Shown: in pieces, positions 19,371 through 28,911 of the stretch
Numbering within the stretch: the first letter of the stretch is position 1
How the letters are laid out: each line of letters begins with the position of its first letter
Source of the DNA: Rhizobium sp. Root1203
GTDB taxonomy: Bacteria > Pseudomonadota > Alphaproteobacteria > Rhizobiales > Rhizobiaceae
Assembly (NCBI RefSeq): GCF_001424945.1
Contig: NZ_LMCW01000003.1
Location: 81,677 to 145,676, forward strand
Length of the DNA: 64,000 nucleotides
Reading direction: 5' to 3'
Notes under the pieces: generated by a model
The model's database searches: none
What the model was told of the DNA's origin: nothing
The model's input: the letters and a program-made list of their open reading frames with translations, nothing else
Made by a program: the position numbers and the translations under genes

Positions 19371-22300
19371 ATGGCGGATACGGAGCAGGACGGTTTCATC
19401 GGCGGAACGCCGGGGTTCGTTCATCTGCGTGTCCATTCGGCCTATTCGCTTCTTGAGGGCGCTCTGCCGCTCAAGAAGATCCTCTACAAGGCAGCGGCCG
19501 ACAGCCAGCCGGCGATCGCCATCACCGACACCAACAATCTGTTCGTCGCCCTCGAGTTTGCGCAGAAGGCGATGGACGATGGCCTGCAGCCGATCATCGG
19601 CTGTCAGGTCTCCATCGACATGGAAGACGGCCTCGAGACGGATCGGCGCGGCGGCCAGCAGGCACTCGTGAAACTGCCGTCGATCGTGCTGCTGTCGGCG
19701 ACAGACGCCGGCTACGAGCGGCTCGTGGACCTGGTCAGCCGGGCCTATCTCGGTGACGAGGGCGGAGGGCAATCGGTTCACATCCGCTCTTCCTGGCTGG
19801 ACGAGATCGGAACAGAAGGCCTGATTGCGCTGACGGGTGCGTCGACCGGACCGATCGACATGGCGCTGAGAGAGGGCCACGCAGCGCAGGCCGAAGCGCG
19901 GTTGTTGTCATTGAAACAGCGTTTCGGCGACAGGCTCTATGTCGAACTTCAGCGCCACGGTACCTATGATAAGCGCCATGAACAGCGGGTGATCGGGCTC
20001 GCCTACGCGCACGATCTGCCGCTGGTCGCGACCAACGAGGCTTTCTTTCCGACGCGTGACGATTACGACGCGCATGACGCCCTCATGGCCGTGGCTCACA
20101 ATGCGATCGTGTCCGACGACAGCCGCTTCCGCCTGACGCCGGACCACTATCTGAAAAGCCGCGCCGAGATGGTAAAGCTGTTTGCGGATCTGCCCGAGGC
20201 CCTGGAGAACACGCTCGAGATCGCGCGGCGATGCTCCTTTGTCCTGAAGACCCGCAAGCCCATCCTGCCGCGCTTTACCGGTGCGACTGCCGATCCGGAA
20301 GAGGCAGAGCGCGAAGAATCGCTTGAGCTCCGCCGTCAGGCTGTGGAGGGGCTGGACAAGCGCCTTGAAACGCTCGGCATGTCGCCCGGGTACGAGGAGA
20401 AGGACTACCGCGAGCGCCTGGAATTCGAGCTGAGCGTCATCGAGCGGATGAAGTTCCCCGGCTACTTCCTGATCGTTGCGGACTTCATCAAGTGGGCGAA
20501 ACAGCATGACATCCCCGTCGGCCCCGGCCGTGGTTCGGGTGCGGGTTCGCTTGTCGCCTATGCGTTGACGATCACCGATGTCGATCCGCTGCGTTTCTCG
20601 CTCCTCTTCGAGCGCTTTCTCAATCCCGAACGCGTTTCGATGCCGGACTTCGATATCGACTTTTGCCAGGATCGCCGCGAAGAGGTGATCCGTTACGTGC
20701 AGCAGAAGTACGGTCGCGAGCAGGTGGCCCAGATCATCACCTTCGGTTCGCTGCAAGCCCGTGCGGCGCTGCGCGACGTCGGCCGCGTATTGGAGATGCC
20801 GTACGGGCAGGTCGACAAGATCTGCAAGCTCGTTCCGAACAATCCTGCCAACCCGACGCCGCTCTCGAAGGCGATCGAGGAGGAGCCGAAGCTACAGGAG
20901 GAGGCGGCGAAGGAGCCTGTCGTTGCTCGACTGCTCGACATCGCCCAGAAGATCGAGGGGCTCTATCGCCATGCCTCGACCCATGCCGCGGGCATCGTCA
21001 TCGGCGACCGCCCACTGTCGAAGCTCGTGCCGATGTACCGCGATCCTCGGTCGGACATGCCGGTCACCCAGTTCAACATGAAATGGGTCGAGCAGGCGGG
21101 TCTCGTGAAGTTCGACTTCCTCGGCCTGAAGACGCTGACCGTCTTGAAGGTCGCCGTGGACTTCGTCGCCAAGCGCGGCATCAGTGTCGACCTTGCTGCG
21201 ATCCCGCTCGATGACAAGAAGACCTACGAGATGCTGTCGCGCGGCGAAACGGTCGGCGTGTTCCAGGTTGAAAGTGCCGGCATGCGCAAGGCGCTGATCG
21301 GCATGAAACCCGACTGCATCGAGGACATCATCGCGCTGGTGGCACTCTACCGTCCGGGGCCGATGGAGAACATTCCGACCTACAACGCGCGCAAGCACGG
21401 CGAGGAGGAGATCGAGTCGATCCATCCGACGATCGACTACCTGCTCAAGGAAACGCAGGGCGTCATCGTCTATCAGGAACAGGTGATGCAGATCGCCCAG
21501 GTCCTGTCCGGCTATTCGCTCGGCGAAGCGGACCTTCTGCGCCGCGCCATGGGTAAGAAGATCAAGGCGGAGATGGATCAGCAGCGCGAGCGCTTCGTCG
21601 ACGGCGCTATCAGGAATGGCGTTTCGAAGCCGCAGGCCGACAATATCTTCGAGCTGCTGGCGAAGTTCGCAAACTACGGCTTCAACAAGTCGCATGCCGC
21701 CGCCTACGCAATCGTCTCCTACCAGACGGCCTATATGAAGGCGCATTATCCGGTGGAGTTCCTCGCCGCCTCCATGACGCTGGATATGTCAAACACCGAA
21801 AAGGTCAACGACTTCCGCCAGGATGCCAAGCGTCTCGGTATCGAGGTCATTGCTCCTTCAGTGCAGACGTCGTTTCGCCATTTCCAAACCGGCGACGACC
21901 GCATCTATTACGCCCTCGCGGCGCTGAAGGGTGTCGGCGAGTCCGCGGTCGAGCACATTGTCGCGGTTCGCGGCGATACGCCGTTTGCCAGCCTGGAGGA
22001 CTTCTGCCTGCGCATCGACCCCCGTCAGGTGAACCGTCGCGTGCTGGAAAGCCTGATTTACGCCGGCGGCTTCGATTGTTTCGGTCTCGATCGCGCGCAA
22101 CTGTCGGCGGGTCTTGACCGTGTTCTTGGCTACGCCCAGCGTGCCCAGGAAAACAAGCTGAGCGGACAGTCGGATATCTTCGGCAGCGTCCTTTCGTCCG
22201 GCCCGGAAAAGATCTCGCTTCCCCCATTCTCGCCCTGGCTCGCGTCGGAACGGCTGCTCAAGGAGTTCCAGGTTCTCGGCTTCTACCTCACCGCCCACCC

Positions 22301-22862
22301 GCTCGATTCCTACAACAGCGTCCTTCAGAAGATGCGCGTGCAAACCTTCGCCGACTTCTCGGCGGCGGTGAAGCAGGGCGCAAGCAATGCGCGTCTGGCC
22401 GGAACCGTGATTTCCAAGCAGGAGCGCAAGACGCGTACCGGCAACAAGATGGGGATCATCGTTTTCTCCGATTCCTCGGGCCAGTTCGAAGCCGTGCTCT
22501 TTTCGGAAATGCTCAATCAGTATCGCGACATGCTGGAATCCGGAAAATCCTTTGTGATCACCGCAACCGGCGAGGAACGACCGGAGGGCATCGGTCTCAG
22601 GATTCAGACGATCCAGTCTCTGGAGGAGAAGTCGCTGCAGATGCAGAAGGCGTTGCGTGTCTATGTTCGCGATTCCGGGCCATTGCGTGCGGTCGCGGCA
22701 CACCTCAATGCCAAAGGCGATGGCCTCGTTTCCTTCATCGTCATCAAGGAAGAAGGCAAGCGCGAGGTTGAAGTCGAACTGCCGCAGAAATACCGCATCA
22801 CGCCCGAAATCGCCGCAGCCCTTCGCGCCGCACCAGGCGTCATCGACGTGGAGCTGGTTTGA
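19371..22862 (+). CDS. dnaE: DNA polymerase III subunit alpha
   Basis: The 1163-residue replicative polymerase catalytic subunit (DnaE1 type). The N-terminal PHP domain opens with FVHLRVHSAYSLLEGAL. The C-family polymerase core contains MPDFDIDF at 424-431 with the catalytic aspartates, and the conserved HASTHAAGIVIGDR follows. The C-terminal third holds the helix-hairpin-helix and OB-fold regions. ATG at 19371 gives MADTEQDGF; a TTG at 19356 would add five residues. The stop lies 3 bases from the stop of the converging L,D-transpeptidase gene, with no terminator between. Confidence 0.97.
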   Translation: MADTEQDGFIGGTPGFVHLRVHSAYSLLEGALPLKKILYKAAADSQPAIAITDTNNLFVALEFAQKAMDDGLQPIIGCQVSIDMEDGLETDRRGGQQALVKLPSIVLLSATDAGYERLVDLVSRAYLGDEGGGQSVHIRSSWLDEIGTEGLIALTGASTGPIDMALREGHAAQAEARLLSLKQRFGDRLYVELQRHGTYDKRHEQRVIGLAYAHDLPLVATNEAFFPTRDDYDAHDALMAVAHNAIVSDDSRFRLTPDHYLKSRAEMVKLFADLPEALENTLEIARRCSFVLKTRKPILPRFTGATADPEEAEREESLELRRQAVEGLDKRLETLGMSPGYEEKDYRERLEFELSVIERMKFPGYFLIVADFIKWAKQHDIPVGPGRGSGAGSLVAYALTITDVDPLRFSLLFERFLNPERVSMPDFDIDFCQDRREEVIRYVQQKYGREQVAQIITFGSLQARAALRDVGRVLEMPYGQVDKICKLVPNNPANPTPLSKAIEEEPKLQEEAAKEPVVARLLDIAQKIEGLYRHASTHAAGIVIGDRPLSKLVPMYRDPRSDMPVTQFNMKWVEQAGLVKFDFLGLKTLTVLKVAVDFVAKRGISVDLAAIPLDDKKTYEMLSRGETVGVFQVESAGMRKALIGMKPDCIEDIIALVALYRPGPMENIPTYNARKHGEEEIESIHPTIDYLLKETQGVIVYQEQVMQIAQVLSGYSLGEADLLRRAMGKKIKAEMDQQRERFVDGAIRNGVSKPQADNIFELLAKFANYGFNKSHAAAYAIVSYQTAYMKAHYPVEFLAASMTLDMSNTEKVNDFRQDAKRLGIEVIAPSVQTSFRHFQTGDDRIYYALAALKGVGESAVEHIVAVRGDTPFASLEDFCLRIDPRQVNRRVLESLIYAGGFDCFGLDRAQLSAGLDRVLGYAQRAQENKLSGQSDIFGSVLSSGPEKISLPPFSPWLASERLLKEFQVLGFYLTAHPLDSYNSVLQKMRVQTFADFSAAVKQGASNARLAGTVISKQERKTRTGNKMGIIVFSDSSGQFEAVLFSEMLNQYRDMLESGKSFVITATGEERPEGIGLRIQTIQSLEEKSLQMQKALRVYVRDSGPLRAVAAHLNAKGDGLVSFIVIKEEGKREVEVELPQKYRITPEIAAALRAAPGVIDVELV

Positions 22863-22865
22863 CGC

Positions 22866-24101
22866 TCAGCGGTGGGTAACAGTGATGAAGTCGGTGCCGG
22901 CCCCGGTTTCGTGCCCGAGGCCGGCATCGGAGATGGTCATCGTCGATCCGGGCGTCAGCATGGCATCTATCGTCCGGCGCGTCTCGTCGGGGATGTCGAC
23001 CCGGCTCAAGGCATTTGAGATCGGCGTGCCGCTGATGATCGAACTTTCAAGATTGCTGATACCCAATCTCTTCATCGTCTGGCTGGAAAGCGTATTGGCA
23101 AGCGTGACGCCCAGCCAGTCCGCTGTACCGTTTTCCAGGTCGACGCTCTGTGCAGTCAGGAAATGCGTGCCCAGCGCCAGGCGCGGATCGGTGATCGTGA
23201 TCGGAGCTTCGAAGACGGGCTTGAATCCCTGGCGGATCATGATGACCCCGTTCGGCGGCTCGCCCTTGCCTGCGGCAGCGTAGACGGCTCGCAGCAGTGC
23301 GTCACTCATCAGTGACTTGTCGTCACCGATTTCAAGCGGATGCTGCGCCTTGAAGTCGCCGATCGCCTGGACCGAAGCTGGCCCGAGCATCCCGTCCGGA
23401 TCGCCGGCGGCATAGCCGAGTTCGTTGAGATACGTCTGCAGGTCGATGATTGCTTCGCGCTGCGTGCGGCGCGTGATGAGAATGCGGATAGGCTCGGCAC
23501 TGATCGGCGCCGCTGCAGGCTGCATCTGGGCTCTTGGCATGGCGACGTCGTTCATCGCCACCTGGACTGGTAACTGTCCTATGGCCGGCCGAAGGACGGC
23601 GTCGGAAAGCAGCGGTGGAGGTTCAGGAGCATCGGGGTGGAACAGCGCCGGATGCTCGATCGGCCTTGGCGTCACTTCCGCGTCGGTTATGATGACCGGG
23701 ACGCCCATTTCGGTCATCCTGTAGAGCTGCTTTGCAAATGCCGCGGGCATTCGCACGCAACCGTGCGAAGCCGGATAGCGCGGAACGGAATTCGATTCGT
23801 GGAGGGCGATGCCTGACCAGGTCAGCCGCTGCATGAACGGCATCGGCGCCGCCGAATAGAGGTTGGATTCATGGTACTTCTGTTTCTCGATCACCGAGAA
23901 TATACCGCTTGGAGTTCCGTGGCCGGGCTTACCCGTCGAAACCTTCGATGTCGCGATGACGTCGGCACCGTCATAGACGGCAAGCGATTGCTTGTCCTTC
24001 GATACGAAGATCTGCAGCGTGCGCGCATCCGCGGCGAGCGCGGGGTGCACGAGTGCGGTGGCCGACAGCAAGCCAAGGCCGAAGACAAGACGCGAGAACA
24101 T
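22866..24101 (-). CDS. L,D-transpeptidase with peptidoglycan-binding-like domain
   Basis: A 411-residue exported YkuD-type L,D-transpeptidase, expected to form 3-3 cross-links in peptidoglycan or attach proteins to it. Residues 1-23 are a signal peptide. The catalytic domain (about 28-155) contains His101 and the SHGCVRM motif at 112-118 with the nucleophile Cys115. A peptidoglycan-binding-like domain follows (about 245-305: DLQTYLNELGYAAGDPDG). The remaining 100 residues are unassigned. The start at 24101 is set by the signal peptide; upstream in-frame codons are not signal-like. Confidence 0.92.
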   Translation of the reverse strand: MFSRLVFGLGLLSATALVHPALAADARTLQIFVSKDKQSLAVYDGADVIATSKVSTGKPGHGTPSGIFSVIEKQKYHESNLYSAAPMPFMQRLTWSGIALHESNSVPRYPASHGCVRMPAAFAKQLYRMTEMGVPVIITDAEVTPRPIEHPALFHPDAPEPPPLLSDAVLRPAIGQLPVQVAMNDVAMPRAQMQPAAAPISAEPIRILITRRTQREAIIDLQTYLNELGYAAGDPDGMLGPASVQAIGDFKAQHPLEIGDDKSLMSDALLRAVYAAAGKGEPPNGVIMIRQGFKPVFEAPITITDPRLALGTHFLTAQSVDLENGTADWLGVTLANTLSSQTMKRLGISNLESSIISGTPISNALSRVDIPDETRRTIDAMLTPGSTMTISDAGLGHETGAGTDFITVTHR

Positions 24102-24194
24102 TGTAACCAACCAATACGCAATACCTGCAGGCAAGCCTAATCGGGGAAGCTTAAGGAAAACTTGAAATACCCGTCGGTGAGGCTGTCTCACATA

Positions 24195-25484
24195 CTAGTG
24201 ATCTCGCTTGCCACCGAACGTATAGCCGGTCTCGACCGTACCTTTACCGAACTTGTCGCGCAGCTTGTCCATCGCCGCCTCGACGGCGGCTCGACGCCCC
24301 TGGTCCACGTCGACGAGGTCTGGCGGATCGGCCCGCGCCGGATCACAGAGATCGGTCACGCCGATACCGATCAGGCGAAATTTCGTGCCGTCTGTTTCTT
24401 TCTCCAGAAGATCAATACCGGTGCGGAAGATCCTGTCTGCGAGCTGGGTCGGGTCCTCCAGTTTCCTGTTGCGCGTCCGCGACTTGAAATCGGCCGTTTT
24501 CATCTTGAGCACGACCGTTTGCCCGGCAATGCCGCTCTTCTTCAATCGCCAGGACACCTTTTCGGAAAGGCTGCGCAGGATCGGCACGAGATCCGTGTGG
24601 CGGGAAATATCGTCGAAGAATGTCGTTTCGGCAGACACGCTCTTGGCCGGATCGTTGAGGTGTACCTCCCGGTCATCCATTCCGCGTGAAAGACGCGCTA
24701 ACCGCTGTCCCATGCTGCCATAGCGGCGCATCAGGTCAGTTTCCTCCATGGTCTGCAACTGGCCGATGGTACGGATACCGTCGGCCTCGAGCGTGGCTGC
24801 GAGCGCCTTCCCCACGCCCCAGATCGTCGTCACGGACCGTGGCGCCAGAAACGAGACGGCTTCCTCGCGACCGATAACGGAAAAGCCGCGCGGCTTCTGC
24901 AGATCGGAGGCGACTTTCGCAAGGAATTTGCAGTAGGAGAGCCCGACGGAAACGGTGATGCCGATCTCCCGCTCCACCCGACGCGCAAATTTCGCCAGTG
25001 TTCGTGCGGGAGGGTCGTGGTGAAGTCGCTCGGTACCGCCGAGTTCCAGGAAGGCTTCGTCGATCGAAAGCGGCTGCACGAGGGGCGTCAGTTCCTGCAT
25101 CATGGCGCGCACCTCACGCCCGACCTTGACGTACTTCTCCATGTCGGGGCGGATGACGATCGCCTGTGGGCAGGCCTCCAATGCCTTGAACATGGGCATG
25201 GCCGAGCGGACGCCATGGATGCGGGCGATGTAGCAGGCGGTAGAGACCACCCCACGCTTGCCCCCGCCGATGATGACAGGCTTGTCGGCAAGATCGGGGT
25301 TGTCGCGTTTCTCGACTGCGGCATAGAAGGCGTCGCAATCGATGTGCGCCAGCGTCAGTTCGTACAGCTCCTTGTGCCGGGCGAGGCGAGGGCTGCCGCA
25401 CGCCGCGCAGCGACGCGTTTCCGCCTTCTGCTCGGCAAGGCAGTCGCGACAGAAGCCGGGTGTCTTGGTGGGCGCAGGTGTCAT
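24195..25484 (-). CDS. dinB: DNA polymerase IV with N-terminal zinc-ribbon extension
   Basis: A 429-residue Y-family translesion polymerase. The catalytic carboxylates are visible in [12 protein letters not shown] (Asp49, Asp51) and SIDEAFLE (Asp142, Glu143), and the helix-hairpin-helix region has [17 protein letters not shown]. An unusual N-terminal extension holds Cys12-x2-Cys15 and Cys26-x2-Cys29, a likely zinc ribbon, before the polymerase domain at about residue 44. The usual C-terminal beta-clamp motif is not obvious; the protein ends [14 protein letters not shown] at 25484 is preferred to an upstream TTG. Confidence 0.95.
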   Translation of the reverse strand: MTPAPTKTPGFCRDCLAEQKAETRRCAACGSPRLARHKELYELTLAHIDCDAFYAAVEKRDNPDLADKPVIIGGGKRGVVSTACYIARIHGVRSAMPMFKALEACPQAIVIRPDMEKYVKVGREVRAMMQELTPLVQPLSIDEAFLELGGTERLHHDPPARTLAKFARRVEREIGITVSVGLSYCKFLAKVASDLQKPRGFSVIGREEAVSFLAPRSVTTIWGVGKALAATLEADGIRTIGQLQTMEETDLMRRYGSMGQRLARLSRGMDDREVHLNDPAKSVSAETTFFDDISRHTDLVPILRSLSEKVSWRLKKSGIAGQTVVLKMKTADFKSRTRNRKLEDPTQLADRIFRTGIDLLEKETDGTKFRLIGIGVTDLCDPARADPPDLVDVDQGRRAAVEAAMDKLRDKFGKGTVETGYTFGGKRDH

Positions 25485-25592
25485 GGGTGAGAACAAAGGT
25501 TGAACACGACGACGTTACGCTCTAAGCTTTCGAGTCTCAAGGGCGAGCTTGAGGTTTTGCGGTGCACATCCGCAGGGTCGCGGAGCGGCCGC

Positions 25593-26270
25593 CTACGCGA
25601 CCGGGCTGACGTCTTTCGATTTCGCCGTCGCAAAGTGTTGGCGCAAAATATTGCCGGTGTGGTCCCAATCGGTCGCAGCTAAAATCGCTCCGATCGGCGG
25701 CGGCGCGAAGGGCTTGAAGTCCGTGTTGGCCATCATTGTGACGAGCAGGCATTCCGGCACATGATCGGCAACAGAAAGGAGATTGCGTTGGATATCGTCG
25801 ACAAATGCGACAGGCAGGTCTCTGCGATTGTGCAGCTTGGCGACGATCGGTCCCTTGGGCTCTTCGGATGCGATCATGTCGAAGGCGAGGCCGAACTGGT
25901 CGAGAAGCTTTCGCCGGACGCCGTGGTGCCGGGGCGGCATAGCAGTCAGAAAGACGACGTCTGCGTCGACGGAAAGCGCATGCAGTGTTTCCACCGCTCT
26001 CTCCGCCGGCTTCTGCCAGAGATGCTGGTTCGCGAAGAAGACGTCTTCAAAAGCATAGACCTGCTCCTTGTCCATCTCGCTGCCATCGAGCAGCGAGACG
26101 ATGTTGCCGTGAAGCCGAAAGGACCGGGGAAGAAGGTCGTAGTTGTGGGACCGCAGAAATACGGTGAATGGCGAGAGAAACTCGAGAACCACTTCGTCGA
26201 TGTCGCACACGACGAGCGGCCGGTCGCCGAGGGTGATGTGATGGGGACTGGTGACGACGTCCAAACTCAA
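25593..26270 (-). CDS. HAD-like protein
   Basis: A protein of about 225 residues with an N-terminal CDIDEVVLEF motif (Asp23, Asp25), the DxD nucleophile pair of haloacid-dehalogenase-like phosphatases. VVFLTAMPPRHH (motif II-like) and VAFVDDIQRNL (motif IV-like Asp-Asp) follow in the expected order. The substrate is unknown. No ATG fits the N-terminus; a TTG at 26270 overlaps the stop of the DUF3572 gene by 4 bases and gives MSLDVVTSPHHI, a start consistent with coupling. Confidence 0.8.
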   Translation of the reverse strand: MSLDVVTSPHHITLGDRPLVVCDIDEVVLEFLSPFTVFLRSHNYDLLPRSFRLHGNIVSLLDGSEMDKEQVYAFEDVFFANQHLWQKPAERAVETLHALSVDADVVFLTAMPPRHHGVRRKLLDQFGLAFDMIASEEPKGPIVAKLHNRRDLPVAFVDDIQRNLLSVADHVPECLLVTMMANTDFKPFAPPPIGAILAATDWDHTGNILRQHFATAKSKDVSPVA

Positions 26271-26575
26271 TACTCCCCTGAGCCGAGCCCGGGCGCCGAA
26301 AAATGCAGCCACGCGGCATTGAGCGCTTCGGGCGCCGTGCCGGTCGCCTCGCAAAACGCCAGGGCTGTCGGCTCGTGGTTCATCAGAAAGTCCATCATGC
26401 CGTGCAGGAAGCCCGGCTCGTTGATTGCGTTGCGGACTTGTGCGGGTTCTACGCCGGTCAAGGCGAGAAAGCGACCGAACAAATCCGGCTCGTTGGCAAG
26501 CCAGGCAAGAACCGCGATGGCGGTCTGGTTCGGATCTGCGGCGAGTTGCTTGGACTTCTTGAAGTTGCTCTGCAT
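26267..26575 (-). CDS. DUF3572 family protein
   Basis: A 102-residue helical protein that matches DUF3572: TAIAVLAWLANEPDLFGRFLALTGVEP, given here in parts as AVLAWLANEPDLFGRF followed by LALTGVEPAQVR, and MMDFLMNHEPTALAFCEATG. Its function is unknown. The stop TGA overlaps the likely TTG start of the HAD-like gene, so the two form a coupled pair. It is divergent from divK, with 132 bases between them. Confidence 0.85.
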   Translation of the reverse strand: MQSNFKKSKQLAADPNQTAIAVLAWLANEPDLFGRFLALTGVEPAQVRNAINEPGFLHGMMDFLMNHEPTALAFCEATGTAPEALNAAWLHFSAPGLGSGEY

Positions 26576-26707
26576 TTCTTGCGCGAAATTACCTATTTTT
26601 CAACCAAATACCGGTAGCATGTGGCTATCGGTTTCATGGGTCCGTGCGGTCGCATGTCATTCTTGTGCGGCTGAACGGTTTCCAGAACGGACGTAGGACA
26701 GCATATC

Positions 26708-27079
26708 ATGCCCAAGCAGGTGATGATTGTAGAGGATAATGAGCTCAACATGAAGCTCTTTCGCGACCTCATCGAGGCATCCGGCTACACGACGATTCAG
26801 ACGCGCAATGGCATGGAGGCGTTGGATCTTGCACGCAAGCATCGCCCGGATCTGATCCTCATGGACATTCAGTTGCCCGAGGTCTCAGGGCTCGAGGTCA
26901 CCAAATGGCTGAAGGAGGACGATGAGCTGCACGTCATCCCGGTCATCGCGGTGACGGCTTTTGCCATGAAAGGCGATGAAGAGCGGATCCGGCAGGGCGG
27001 TTGTGAAGCATACGTGTCAAAGCCGATATCCGTTCCGAAATTCATTGAGACGATCAAGACGTATCTGGGCGATGCCTGA
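26708..27079 (+). CDS. divK: Single-domain response regulator DivK
   Basis: A 123-residue stand-alone receiver domain. It is the phosphosignalling switch that, in alphaproteobacteria, acts with DivJ/PleC-type kinases to control the CtrA pathway and asymmetric division. Acidic pocket residues lie near Glu9-Asp10, the phosphoacceptor is Asp53 in LILMDIQLP, and the conserved Lys105 lies in YVSKPIS. There is no output domain. pleD follows after 18 bases, the same pairing as in Caulobacter. Confidence 0.96.
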   Translation: MPKQVMIVEDNELNMKLFRDLIEASGYTTIQTRNGMEALDLARKHRPDLILMDIQLPEVSGLEVTKWLKEDDELHVIPVIAVTAFAMKGDEERIRQGGCEAYVSKPISVPKFIETIKTYLGDA

Positions 27080-27097
27080 GAGATCGGAAAGAAGCCT

Positions 27098-28465
27098 ATG
27101 ACTGCGCGAATCCTGGTCGTTGACGATATCCCGGCAAACGTGAAGCTGCTCGAGGCTCGGCTGATTGCCGAATATTTCGACGTCATGACGGCAGCCGATG
27201 GCTATCAGGCCCTGGCGATTTGCGATCGAAATCAGGTCGATCTCATTCTTCTCGACATCATGATGCCGGGAATGGATGGATTTGAGGTGTGCGAGCGCCT
27301 GAAGTCCAACCCCAAAACCTCACATATTCCTGTCGTCATGGTGACGGCACTTGACCAGCCCGCCGACCGCGTGCGCGGCCTGAAGGCCGGAGCAGACGAT
27401 TTTCTGACGAAGCCGGTCAACGATCTCCAACTGATAGCCCGCGTCAAGAGCCTGCTGCGCCTCAAGACGCTGAGCGATGAGCTGCGGATACGCGCGCAGA
27501 CCGCGCAGACGATGGGGATCGATGAGCTCCTGCGTGTCGATACGCGGGGCGAGGAGGGCGGTCAGGTCATGCTGGTCGACGGCCGCGCCAATTCACAGGA
27601 ACGCATCATAAAGACGCTCAAGCCAATCGCCGATGTCTTCGCGATATCGGATGCGCAGGCGGCGCTCTTCGAGGCATCCGAGAATGCCTTCGATCTTGTG
27701 ATCGTCAACGCCAATCTTGACAATTACGATCCCTTGCGGCTGTGCTCGCAACTGCGGTCGCTGGAGCGTACGCGCTTTCTCCCTATCCTCATCATTACCG
27801 AACAGGGCGACGACGAAATGGTCGTGCGAGCGCTCGAACTCGGGGTGAACGACTATATCATCAGGCCGGTCGACCCCAATGAACTCGTGGCGCGCAGCCT
27901 CACCCAGATGCGTCGGAAGCACTATAACGATCGCCTGCGAACCAGCGTGCAGCAGACGATCGAGCTGGCTGTAACCGATCCGCTGACGGGCCTCAGCAAT
28001 CGCCGCTATCTCGATAATCATATCAACACGCTTTTCAGCCGATCGATGGCCCGCGGGCGTCCGCTGTCGGTGCTGATTGCGGATATCGATCGTTTCAAGC
28101 AGATCAACGACACCTACGGCCACGATGCGGGCGATGACATCCTCAGGGAATTTGCAAACCGCGTGCGCTCGACCGTCAGGGGTGCTGATCTTGCCTGCAG
28201 GTTCGGTGGTGAAGAATTCGTCGTCGTCATGCCCGACACCTCGCCGGACGTTGCTGCAACCGTCGCAGAACGGTTGCGCGCCGTGATCGAGACCGCACCA
28301 TTTTTGGTGAAGTCGTCCGGGCAGGAGCTCAATGTCACCGCATCCTTCGGTATTTCCTCCCGCACGCAGTCCATCGTGACGCCTGGACACCTGATGAAAC
28401 AGGCCGACCTCGCGCTTTACGAGGCGAAGAACGCAGGACGCAATCGCGTGGTCGCCGCTGCCTGA
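27098..28465 (+). CDS. pleD: Diguanylate cyclase response regulator PleD
   Basis: A 455-residue REC-REC-GGDEF protein making cyclic di-GMP. The first receiver domain has Asp53 in LILLDIMMPGMDGFEV and Lys in FLTKPVN; the second, about residues 150-275, is an adaptor without the full acidic set. The catalytic GGEEF is at 370-374, and an inhibitory I-site RGAD lies at 361-364, five residues upstream. The output should therefore be feedback-inhibited by c-di-GMP. The pairing with divK supports the assignment. Confidence 0.96.
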   Translation: MTARILVVDDIPANVKLLEARLIAEYFDVMTAADGYQALAICDRNQVDLILLDIMMPGMDGFEVCERLKSNPKTSHIPVVMVTALDQPADRVRGLKAGADDFLTKPVNDLQLIARVKSLLRLKTLSDELRIRAQTAQTMGIDELLRVDTRGEEGGQVMLVDGRANSQERIIKTLKPIADVFAISDAQAALFEASENAFDLVIVNANLDNYDPLRLCSQLRSLERTRFLPILIITEQGDDEMVVRALELGVNDYIIRPVDPNELVARSLTQMRRKHYNDRLRTSVQQTIELAVTDPLTGLSNRRYLDNHINTLFSRSMARGRPLSVLIADIDRFKQINDTYGHDAGDDILREFANRVRSTVRGADLACRFGGEEFVVVMPDTSPDVAATVAERLRAVIETAPFLVKSSGQELNVTASFGISSRTQSIVTPGHLMKQADLALYEAKNAGRNRVVAAA

Positions 28466-28634
28466 TGCCAGTTTGCGGGCACCTGAAACGCCGCGACTTC
28501 CCGGTCGTCCACAGAAACGTGATGGATCTCTTGTCGCGGCTTACAATGCGGGCGTTTGAAATACAGCCAAGTACCGCTTGAAGGGATGGTAGGCCCATGC
28601 CTCTTGGAAGGTGCGGCGCAAAGCACAGGACGAC

Positions 28635-28668
28635 GGCGGTTTAGCAAAAAATATGAGGCTAAATCGCC
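28635..28668 (+). terminator. Possible pleD terminator hairpin
   Basis: GGCGGTTTAGC at 28635-28645 pairs with GCTAAATCGCC at 28658-28668, with one G-U pair and a 12-base loop. It is followed by TCTTCTGG rather than a clear T-run. It lies 170 bases after pleD and is the only hairpin of this kind nearby. Confidence 0.4.
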
Positions 28669-28831
28669 TCTTCTGGTAGATTTCCTCTATCCGGATGAAT
28701 GCCGAGCTTCAGCGGAAGCAGGATGGCGATAATACTATTGGGCTATATTTTGCATTCCTTGATCACCGCAATAGCTATTCTAGTCCCGAAAGAGGATCGG
28801 ATATGCGCAATTACGTTTCAAAGCGGGACTT

Positions 28832-28868
28832 TTAACCATAAAATCAACCTCGGAATTCTAACCATTAA
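28832..28868 (+). promoter_or_regulatory. Two CtrA-like half-sites
   Basis: TTAACCAT at 28832-28839 and CTAACCATTAA at 28858-28868 resemble the alphaproteobacterial CtrA half-site TTAACCAT, in tandem and 27 bases apart. Neither forms the full TTAA-N7-TTAA site. They lie just upstream of the proposed small-RNA promoter. A regulatory role is inference. Confidence 0.3.
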
Positions 28869-28911
28869 GAATTTGTTGATTTTCTTTCATTTTCGCGCCA
28901 ATTATCGGCTC

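Larger units (their letters stand above)
28466..28911. other. Gene-free region after pleD, partly AT-rich
   Basis: No credible coding gene is seen. The first 150 bases have normal base composition; from about 28690 to 28925 the DNA becomes strongly AT-rich for this genome. It holds a hairpin at 28635-28668, two CtrA-like half-sites at 28832 and 28859, and a possible promoter at 28876-28905. An open frame at 28699-29016 has atypical codon use and no family resemblance, so I do not call it. Confidence 0.5.
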
